Translations under genes and position numbers: made by a program
Shown here: positions 47,873 to 56,383 of the stretch, piece by piece
Layout of the letters: each line of letters starts with the position of its first letter
Position numbering within the stretch: position 1 is the stretch's first letter
The notes under the pieces: model-generated
Databases searched by the model: none
What the model saw: only the letters and a program-made list of their open reading frames with translations
What the model was told of the DNA's origin: nothing
Assembly (NCBI GenBank): GCA_030770535.1
Contig: JASVEC010000107.1
Location: 1 to 56,383, forward strand
Direction of reading: 5' to 3'
From: Batkoa obscura
Taxonomy: Eukaryota > Entomophthoromycota > Entomophthoromycetes > Entomophthorales > Batkoaceae
Length of the DNA: 56,383 bases

Positions 47873-50162
47873 ATGGTCAACCAACCACAATCTCGTTTAA
47901 ATCAGATCAAATCACATGTATCTCCAAGTATTAATAAATGTTCAGCTCAATTGTCTCTTTATGAGTAAGTAGCTACTTTTATATCTAAACCGAATGACTA
48001 ACAAAGTAAAATAGCTCTAAATCTTCACTACAAGAGGAACGAGCAAATCCTTCATTTCCAGTTTTGGAATTAACTCATTTTTTAAATGGAGGCGAACATA
48101 TCACTGAGGTAAGAAAGTTTTCAATTCGAGTTCTTAATTTAATATTGTGTTTAGCTTAAAGAAAAAATCATGTTACAACTTGAAAGAGATCCAGCATGGA
48201 AATTGTCGGATCAGCCAAACCTCTCACTTGAACAAATTCGTGAGCGTACACTTGACAAGGCTCGCTCGATTATATCTTACTTGGCCGCAGAACCTTTAAA
48301 AAACTTCAAATTACGTATGGAAGTAATTTCATATACTGACCCTGCCTTTTACACCCGCTTTGGAGTCCATTCTGGTTTATTCCTTGGTGCAATCCAAGGC
48401 CAAGCCACCCCTAATCAATTACAATATTGGATCAAGAAGGGTGCTATTACCCTTAATGGTGTAACTGGGTGTTTCGCTATGACAGAATTAGGCCATGGCT
48501 CCAATGTAGCTGCATTAGAAACCACTGCAACTTTTGACGAGTCCTCAGACGAATTTATTATTCATACTCCAACTTTAACTGCTACTAAATGGTGGATTGG
48601 TGGGGCTGCTCAAACTGCTACTCATAGTGCAGTTTATGCTCAACTTATAGTTAAAGGTAAACGTCACGGTGTAAAAACATTTATTGTACCATTACGTGAC
48701 TCTAAAGATTTCAAGCTTCGTCCAGGAGTAAATATTGGTGATTGTGGAAAAAAGATGGGTAGAGACGGTATTGATAATGGTTACATCCAATTTACTCACG
48801 TAAGGATTCCACGACAATATATGCTTATGAAACATACCCAAGTAACTCGTACTGGAGAAGTGCGTGATCCACCTTTAGCTCAGCTTGCTTATGGAGCACT
48901 TATTTCTGGTCGTGTTTCTATGGTTATTGATTCAGCCACTTTTGCTAGCAAAGCTCTTACTATTGCTATAAGGTATGGTGCCATACGTCGCCAATTTTCT
49001 TCTAAACCTGGAACCCCAGAAACCAAACTTTTAGATTACCCAATTCATCAACATCGTTTATTCCCACTTCTTGCATTAACATTCGCTTTACATTTCACTG
49101 GAAGAGCTGTTGCTGCTTCTCATGCTGATCTTATGAGGCGCATGGATTCCTTAACACCAGAATCAAAAGATCTCCCAGAAGTATTAGATTCTTTGAAAGA
49201 AGTGCATTCAACTTCAGCTGGCCTTAAAGCATTTGGAACATGGAATGCACTCAATTTAATTGAAGAATGCCGCCAAACTCTCGGAGGTCATGGTTACTCC
49301 GCTTACACCGGGTTGGCTAATATGTATCAAGATTTTGCTATCCAATGTACTTGGGAAGGTGATAATACAATTCTAACCCTTCAACTTGGTCGTTATTTAA
49401 TTTCTTCTTACCTCCAATATAAGAAGAAAGGTGGTAGTCTTGCTGCTGGTATTTCTTACTTCAATCTAATTAAGGATGGTAAACTTTCTAAAGTTGCTAA
49501 ACCAGACAATGATCCTTTCTCGATTGAAAACATGGTAAAGGCATGGGATATAGTTTCAGCTTCAGCCGTTTTAAATGCTGTTAAAGTTTTTGAAGCTGCA
49601 CGTGCATCTGGTCTTAGCACTGAGCAGGCATATGAGAAAGCTTGTAAGTATTTTCTATAGTTTATTTGATTTAATTACTAAAAGATTTATAGCTGTTGAG
49701 AGATTAAAGGCTGCTAAACTTCATTGCCAAGCCTTCACTTTGAAGAAATTTGCTGAAGGTTTAACTAGGGCCCCACTTTCCCTTCAAGATATAATGACTC
49801 GACTTTGCCAACTTCATGGATGTCATATTACTCATGAAAACTCGGGCCATTTATTATCTACTGGATACTTTAATGGAGAGGATATTCAACAACTTTCCTT
49901 AAAAGTCACTGAATTGATGGAACAAATTCGCCCACAAGCAGTTAATTTAGTTGATGGTTTTGGATTTAGTGATTATGTTATCAACTCACCATTTGGTCGC
50001 TACGATGGGGACATCTATCAAGCTTACTTCGATCTTGTTAAACAAAATAATCCTCAAACTAAAAGACCAGCTTACTTTGAATCTACTATTCAACCCATTT
50101 TACAGGCTACCTATAATGTCGAAACAGACCTTGAATTAGAAATTGATGACGAGTCTAATTAG
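47873..50162 (+). CDS. Peroxisomal acyl-CoA oxidase
   Basis: Four exons: 47873-47964, 48015-48108, 48155-49643 and 49693-50162, giving 714 residues, a normal length for the family. It performs the first oxidation of peroxisomal fatty-acid beta-oxidation, making trans-2-enoyl-CoA and H2O2. FAD-binding motifs include GCFAMTELGHGSNVAALET and ATKWWIGGAAQTATHSAVYA. The catalytic base is Glu463 in QCTWEGDNTIL, preceded by LGGHGYSAYTGL. The C-terminus DDESN has no PTS1. The N-terminus contains RLNQIKSHV, close to the PTS2 consensus with Val in the last position, so import through Pex7 is possible (inference). The codon use is less AT-skewed than in neighbours, fitting high expression. Confidence 0.93.
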
Positions 50163-50712
50163 AAAGTTAAATAAATGTATAAATATTGTTAGAATTAGAA
50201 TTAATGATTAATTGTAAATTTGAAGAGTTGAGGCTAAAATAACGTCTATAATATTTGACTTAGTTACTAAATATTTGGATAGTGGAAATACATAGACAGT
50301 TTAAAGGTAGTAATAGCTATAAACCCACAATTTCAAAATTAGTATAAAGAGGCGCGGCAGCATAAATATCTAATCGACTTGCAGTATTTGACTTTAAAAA
50401 GGGCCAAGGAGATCTATTCTCCTGAGTTTTCTAAACTCATAGAATCGACATCAAGATGATTTTGTTGGCGTAATTTTTTGAAATAAGACTGTCCTTGGCT
50501 TTTTAGCTGGAAAGTCTTTACTAAATACAATAATAAACACTTGAAAAATAATATTTTTTGATATGATGGTTAAATTTTTATCAATTTATTAATGATGATA
50601 TTGAATTCTCTAAAGTTATATCTCAATACATAAAAATGTTTTATCTTAAAATTGCGAATAGTTATAAAGGGCAGCAAAAATACGAACAACTTTCTTTAAT
50701 TTTAATACCAGC
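50163..50712. other. Intergenic region before the OTU gene
   Basis: About 550 bp. A patch at 50345-50470 is less AT-rich and has small self-complementary stretches (GGAGATCTATTCTCC) but no identifiable RNA or frame. Confidence 0.4.
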
Positions 50713-51875
50713 ATGGAAGATAACAACCATACAATATTAAGCTTAGAAGAATTGGAAAAAAAGCACAAAGCAGAGAAAGAAGCATTAGGTAAAAAAGTTG
50801 AGCAATTAAAAAAGCCATTAAAAGGAAAGAGTAAGAAGATTGATAAGAAACAAGAGAAAGCAATTCAAAATAAAGTCGATTTGTTGATTAAAGATTTAGA
50901 AATTAAACATGAGCAGGAATTTTATGAATTGAATTTAGTGCTTTTAGAATCTGAAAAGAAAAATGAAGTAGAAATAAATCAGGTTAGAGGCCTTTTATTG
51001 TATAATTATTTACTAATTTAAATAGGAAAAAGAAGAGGAAATAAAAGGAATCGGAGTAGAAGATAAAGAGGATGAAAAAGAAATTACAAAACCAAAACGA
51101 AATCGACAAAAAGAAAGAAAAGTAAGACCTATAATTATAATATATTATAGCTAAAAACAATAGGAACGTAAAGAAGCAGAGCTTTTAAAACAAATCGAGG
51201 AAGCAGAACAGGAGGCGCTTAACCAGCCTGATTTAAAAGCTAAGGAGGAAGAGGAAATCGAGGCTATAATTCAACCATTAGGATTGAAAGTATCTCAAAT
51301 CAAACCTGATGGGCATTGCCTTTTCAATGCCATTTCTGATCAATTAGAACTACGTCACAATAAGCAAGTAATATATATATCAATTACTAAAGTTTTTTTA
51401 ATAAAAATGTACAGTATAACTATAAAGAATTAAGGTCGTTAGCTGCTAAATTTATTCGTGAAAATAAGGATGACTTTTTACCGTATATCCCATTCACAGA
51501 TGAAGACCTTGAAAGTAATTTTATCACTTTTTTTTGCATTTAATTTATTATCTATTAGTTACATTCTCGAAATATTGTAGTGATATTGAGAAGACTGCTA
51601 TTTGGGGTGGCGAGTTAGAAGTAACAGTTATTTTTGTTTTTATCTATATTATTTATTTATTTAGATACTTGCGATTGCAAAAAGTTTAAAGATTCCTATT
51701 AAAGTTTACCAGGCGAACCAAGCTCCACTTACTATTGGACCAGAGGGTGAGAATACTAATGATGCTCTACTATTAAGGTATTTGTTTAAATCTAAAATAA
51801 GATTGACTCTAATTATTTAGCTATCATACACATTACTATTCACTTGGTGCGCATTATAATTCATTAAGATCATAA
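50713..51875 (+). CDS. OTUD6-type OTU-domain deubiquitinase
   Basis: Seven exons with six introns of ~35-60 bp. The N-terminal ~150 residues are a charged coiled coil (LEELEKKHKAEKEALGKKVE, LLIKDLEIKHEQEFYEL), as in OTUD6A/B. The OTU domain follows: LGLKVSQIKPDGHCLFNAIS with catalytic Asp and Cys in DGHC, LRSLAAKFIRENKDDFLPYI, EKTAIWGGELE, ILAIAKSLKIPIKVYQ, and the end HYYSLGAHYNSLRS with the catalytic His. In animals OTUD6B acts on ubiquitin chains and is linked to ribosome and translation control. The domain order and closing LGAHYNSL give high confidence in the subfamily. Confidence 0.92.
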
Positions 51876-52056
51876 ATAAAATGAAATTTAGTTTTATGAT
51901 AATAAAAAAACTTATTTTTATTATATAAAATAGGGGATATCTAATTTGTGAAATAACTACAAATACATAAATACATTTCAGTTATGTTTTGATAAAATTT
52001 CGAGCTACTCTATCTTTACACTTTTAAGCATTTAACCTAGTAGATGAGCTTGGTAG

Positions 52057-52239
52057 TTAGGATATATATGGCATAAAATCGGATCTATTCTCCAAATTCG
52101 TTGTTTCTAAAACATAAATAAGTTCGGAAATGCCTTCAGTATCTTCTTTTTCGTCACTGAATTTGTATTCATTGTCTAAATACATTACTTCATTGCTCCT
52201 CTTTTCCTTATTTTTATTTTCCTTATTCTGTTCTTCCAT
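52057..52239 (-). CDS. Small charged open frame, doubtful gene
   Basis: A 60-codon frame starting MEEQNKENKNKEKRSNEVMY and continuing with an acidic stretch (SDEKEDTEGISELIYVLETT). The composition is protein-like rather than random AT, but no family or second exon is evident. It lies 180 bp downstream of the convergent OTU gene. Confidence 0.3.
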   Translation of the reverse strand: MEEQNKENKNKEKRSNEVMYLDNEYKFSDEKEDTEGISELIYVLETTNLENRSDFMPYIS

Positions 52240-53951
52240 TTCAAACCTTTAATTTTGGACGGTTAAACTTGATTTGTTTTTCAATTAAGATTTGAGTTTA
52301 GTTAGCCGATTTAATCATTTGATTGGCACTTTTTTATCTACTCCAATTTCATTTATTTTGATTAACTTATTGTTTTATAAAGTATCAAATATCAATACTG
52401 GTTTTATTAAGGTATGACTACCAAAAGTATAAATAGCGATTTAATTATTGTTATTAAAAAGATTAAGATTAATACAAAAATTTAATACAAAAAATATTTA
52501 TTTTTGCCTTAAAATTGAAAATTTTCTCCAGACCCCACTTAGTCCTCTTCTTAAAGTGGATGTCTCTTATTAAAAGAGAAAGGAACCACTTGCTTGTCGT
52601 CGCTTTCAAGCCCTATAAAGGAATATCGATCTTGACTTCCTTAAATTTCTCCCGGACGTCCTCAAATTCTATTCTTTTGCTGAATTGAACTAAACTTTCT
52701 TGTTTTCAAAATAGATTCACTGTTTTTGTTCAAGGATAAGTGCATTTAAAAAACTCAAGTTTTCGATAAACAAAAAGCCAAACTTTAATGTATATATATA
52801 GTCATCCAATAGCAAATAAGTAAAGTCAAGCATCTAAGCATAGTAAAATCAATTAGTAGTTTTTAATTTTTATTACCATTATTTACACAGACCTATCATA
52901 TTTAATGTTATATTTAGACAGGAAATTTACTCAATTGATGATAGCTTTTAAACAGAATAAACTACGTTATTCCATCAAAGGCATCAATTAATAAAGCTAA
53001 CTTAGTATATAAAATATACCGAAACTGTTTAAATTAAACATTTGAGACATTTCAGCATTGACAATATATGCATATATAAAATTACTCCATTAAAAATAAA
53101 TTAATTATATGCCTAATTTAGAAGAGTCGAAGTTGTTAAATAAATGATGTAGAATTTGCTGGATATCTAGTTTGAAGTATCTAGAGCTTAACAAAATAAA
53201 ATTGGGGAGTAACGCTATAAACAATGAATGTTTTTTAAAGCTAACTAGCCTTTCAATCAATAGTCATATTGTTGTTACTCCAATTAATTTATTCGATATT
53301 TAGTTCACCAAATCTAAATATATCTTATATTGCAACTATACTCGATAGCAATATGAGATTACTTATTGTTATATCTTAAAAGCTTTTAAAAGCAGTAGAC
53401 TATTTGTTGTTAAAAGAACTATATCCAATTAAAGTAAGCCTTTGATTAAAATAAGTTTAGAAAGGTCGAATATAAGTTACATGAATATTCACTTCTTATA
53501 AAGATCAGACAAAAATTTGAAACAGTTCCTGTTTCTCACTCTCATTTCAATCTTATAAGTTCCTCACTGTTCTTATTGCCTAAATCAAAAATGAATTCCT
53601 TTAATGATGTGTATTATCTAAATCAGCTCAGATAAGTAAAAACTAATAACCTTTGTAGCTTTGATAGTTGTGGTGAATATATTTTAAGTAGCTTTAATGA
53701 AGATATATTATGCTGTCATATAATGCTAAGATTCGTAACTAATATATATGGTCATTGAAGTTAAAATATTACTTACTCAATCCATTATTCGATGCTCAAT
53801 CATGTTTATTTTATTATGATCAATATTATTATTGAAGAATGTGATGAACAATTTACTATCTTTCTATCATTAATAATATCTTCTATAAATTAATAACAAT
53901 TTCTTGTTATTTTAAATATTCAACTACAACGGTTTTAAATAAAGGTGAATA

Positions 53952-54048
53952 TGAATGTGGGTATTTTTGTGTTTAAGAATTTTACTAACAAATTTTCCAC
54001 TCAAATAATGCTTAAAAATGAAAAAAGTGAAGTCAAAAAACACCCTGA
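53952..54048 (+). mobile_element. MITE copy, forward
   Basis: TGGGTATTTTTGTGTTTAAG, TTTTACTAACAAATTTTCCA, ATAATGCTTAAAAATG, then GTGAAGTCAAAAAACACCCT. Slightly shortened in the right arm. Confidence 0.75.
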
Positions 54049-54424
54049 TATATTTTATATTGAATACATTTTAAGCGAAATTTGTCTACTTTTAATAGTG
54101 AATTAAAGTAACAAAACGATGTCAAAGATCTTATTGTTAAAAAACTGGTTTAAATAAACATATACTGCTAAAGCAAAAGACTTTCTTGGTGAATTAAACT
54201 TCTGATTTCGAATAATTTAATTTCATGAGAGCCCTCCCAAAAGCGTCTTTAATTAATGTTCTAATATTTTTCATTTCCTGTTTTGAGCCAAGAAATAAAG
54301 AAAACCAATTTTACTTTACTATCCAATAAAAAAGCAGTATAAAATTAGATTGTGTAATCATTATATTAAAAAAATACAAATTTTTTTGCTTCCTAAATAT
54401 TTTGTTATATTTATCAATCGAATC

Positions 54425-54989
54425 ATGATAATGCCAACTGAACTTTCGCCACCATTAGGATCAAATCCCCAAGAATCAAATATTAGCATAAAGTTAAAAT
54501 CCAATTATATAGCAAGTACGGAAATTACTTTTGTAATAACAAAAACAATGATTCAGGGAGATGATAGTTCCAAGCTACAATTACGGAAAGTGTTAATAAT
54601 AACCTATACTGTAAGGTTATTACTACTTTCATCACTTTATTTTGTTGTTTTTTCTATTGCATTATACATTTTTGATCCTTCATCTTTATATTTCTTTATT
54701 AATTTTGCTTCTATATTTATCTTGTTTTTACTCTTATTAGGCCACCAAACATATGTAACTCACTTCATATTTTTTTATAATTTTATTAATCTTCTTATAG
54801 TACTTTATTTACTTCCTTGTATCAATAAAAGATACTCAAACATTCATTAGGTTGAACAAAAAATTGGTAGAGGAATTTGCCTGGAATGAAAGAATTGGCG
54901 AACAAAGTATAGAATTAACTACTCATATTTTACCCCCTCCAAATTATCAACATGCCACTAATTCGCCTCCGGCTTATCAAAGAAATTAG
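54425..54989 (+). CDS. Small membrane protein with C-terminal PY motifs
   Basis: Two exons, 54425-54754 and 54801-54989, with a phase-0 intron of 46 bp; 172 residues. The start MIMPTELSPPLG was preferred over an upstream in-frame TTG. A polar N-terminus (~50 residues) is followed by three or four hydrophobic segments (VLIITYTVRLLLLSSLYFVV, SLYFFINFASIFILFLLLL, then YFIYFLVS). The C-terminal tail (LNKKLVEEFAWNERIGEQSI) ends with PPPNYQHATNSPPAYQRN, which has two PPxY motifs. PPxY is the ligand for WW domains of Rsp5/Nedd4 ubiquitin ligases, so this may be an adaptor for membrane-protein ubiquitylation. No named family is recognised. Confidence 0.65.
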
Positions 54990-56383
54990 AAGTGGAACTT
55001 TATCTTAAAAACATCTACCATTAAGATGTTATTTTTACTGCTTTATTTTAGTTAAAAAATCATAATTTTATTCTATTTATTTGTAACGCTTTTGAATTTA
55101 ACGTTTTGATTTGATTTAGTATTATTACTAGACGACTTCTATTCATTGTCATTGCTAATATACAAAATTCCCTTTGTTATTATTTTGATTTATCGTTATT
55201 TTAATAAATCATCTGGCTAAATTTTACTCAGAAAGCTAAAGACCATTTGTAATCAATAAACTTAAAAAAGGCTGAAACTTAGCATTCATGTAAAAAGATT
55301 TATTGTCACATTTTTATGATAGTAGTAATTATTGAGAGTTGGGATAAAACAGTGTTAATCGTTTTCCTATTGAAGCACCCTAAATTAATGATCAATTTAT
55401 AGTCATTGTATTTTATGTTTGTATTAGATGTATATTTCATACCAGCTTTTCTGGAAAGTTCTAACATAACAAAGTATAATTATAGTGCCCTTCATCCCTA
55501 AAGTTTCACACTCATTAATGTTTTCAATAATCCCTCCTATATAGTTTTATAAGTCAATCTATCAATTTTAAACTTTTTCCATAATAACAAAACACTTAGG
55601 AATCTTCAGCTCCTACAAAATTTTCTATGAGTGTTTCAGTAGTTATAAGTAAAATGCGTTCATAGCATTTAATTCAACTGAAATCCTAATCAAAAGTGTT
55701 TAGAATTTACATTTTATATATTCATGAATTAAATTATACTATAAATGATTCTTGATTTTTGTATTAATGCTATATTTAATTAATCACTTAATAAATGAAT
55801 TTGTTATATATTGCAGTATTAGCTTCTATCAGTCAATTTTTAATCATAAATTTTCACTTTTTAGAATTTCACTTATAGATTAGTTATTAAACTAGGAAAT
55901 GGCAGTGTTTTTTTGACTTCGTTATTTTTTCCATTTTTTAAGCGCTATTTAAGCGGAAAATTTGGTAGTAAAATTTTTAAACATAAAAATATATCCCCAA
56001 ATATTAAATTTTTATTTTATATCTGACAATGAATATATTTACGTTATCCTTGGATCTTTGGATGAGTTTTATTTTATCACCCATATAATACCGTTATTTT
56101 ATTTATTCCGTTTGATATTTTAAAATCTTTAAACATAAATAATTACTATTACAAAAGCTAAGTATTATCTTTGAAACTAGATAATTTAGAATTGAAGTAT
56201 TTTCTAGATGAAACTTTATTAGAAATCTATTGGAAGCTATAGTATACTTGTTTAACTATTATTATTTAATGACATTTATTAAGACGAACTTTTATAAAAA
56301 CAATAATTCAATCCCAATTCATAGCTACAATTTGAAATAAAATAATAAAAAGTATATTTATACCTTCTTAAATCTGCTAGTTA
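54990..56383. other. AT-rich intergenic region to window end
   Basis: About 1.4 kb without recognisable genes; one MITE at 55900-55999. Confidence 0.45.
55900..55999 (-). mobile_element. MITE copy, reverse
   Basis: TGGCAGTGTTTTTTTGAC, CGTTATTTTTTCCATTTTTT, AAGCGCTATTTAAGCGG, TTGGTAGTAAAATTTTTAAA, ATATATCCCCA. Well-preserved centre. Confidence 0.8.

Larger units (their letters stand above)
51876..54424. other. Large intergenic region
   Basis: About 2.5 kb with one small acidic frame (52057-52239) and a MITE (53952-54048). The patch 52520-52700 is clearly richer in G and C and shows short peptide-like bits on the minus strand, but I cannot assign it to a family. Confidence 0.4.

Overview
The window looks like a piece of an AT-rich, intron-dense fungal nuclear genome. 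Fungal signatures are a fungal-specific transcription-factor domain, a DUF2015/UPF0357 protein, homoserine O-acetyltransferase (MET2), acetolactate synthase (ILV2), an acyl-CoA oxidase and an Nbp2-like SH3 protein. Introns are mostly 45-90 bp with GTAAG-like donors, some exons are only 14-20 bp, and AAT/TTA repeats give poly-asparagine tracts. A U11/U12-35K homologue of the minor spliceosome, together with the base composition, points to an early-diverging lineage (Entomophthoromycotina/Zoopagomycota or similar) rather than Dikarya. This placement is inferred from gene content only.

Layout. 1-501 is the 3' end of an ALYREF/Yra1 mRNA-export gene. 2124-2810 (-) is a six-span DUF2306-like membrane protein. 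3.9-13.0 kb is a compact block: FNIP/Lst4-like folliculin partner (+), VPS53 (-), gamma-butyrobetaine dioxygenase-like enzyme (+) and VTA1/LIP5 (-). 14.3-16.8 kb holds an apparently whole DDE DNA transposon with TA target duplication and TIRs. 19.0-20.2 kb has DUF2015 and Nbp2-like genes. 20.9-25.7 kb is repeat-rich: a secreted-protein-like locus, an inverted-repeat unit, MITEs and one CENP-B-type DNA-binding gene. 26.8-35.9 kb is the densest gene block: ILV2 (+), RFT1 (-), SmD1 (+), a LYR-motif protein and an unrecognised gene (-), U11/U12-35K (-) and MET2 (-). 37.6-42.7 kb has kinesin-10/KIF22 (+) and a transcription factor (-). 44.4-47.4 kb has a second CENP-B-type gene in a duplicated segment with more MITEs. 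47.9-51.9 kb has acyl-CoA oxidase and an OTUD6-type deubiquitinase. The end is a small PY-motif membrane protein (54.4-55.0 kb) and mostly empty AT-rich DNA.

The gene set is housekeeping: splicing (SmD1, U11/U12-35K), mRNA export, endosome/Golgi traffic (VPS53, VTA1), amino-acid synthesis (ILV2, MET2), fatty-acid use (acyl-CoA oxidase, carnitine synthesis), N-glycosylation (RFT1) and mitosis (KIF22). No operon-like functional cluster is evident. The most unusual content lies between the genes: a family of about 15 short MITEs (~70-105 bp) whose two ends each resemble the corresponding end of the single DDE transposon in the window, and a duplicated ~2 kb segment carrying a CENP-B/pogo-type DNA-binding head without a transposase core, fused to a tail of degenerate QPxxxF-like repeats. 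Exon boundaries were read by eye from frame continuity and GT/AG signals and are models.
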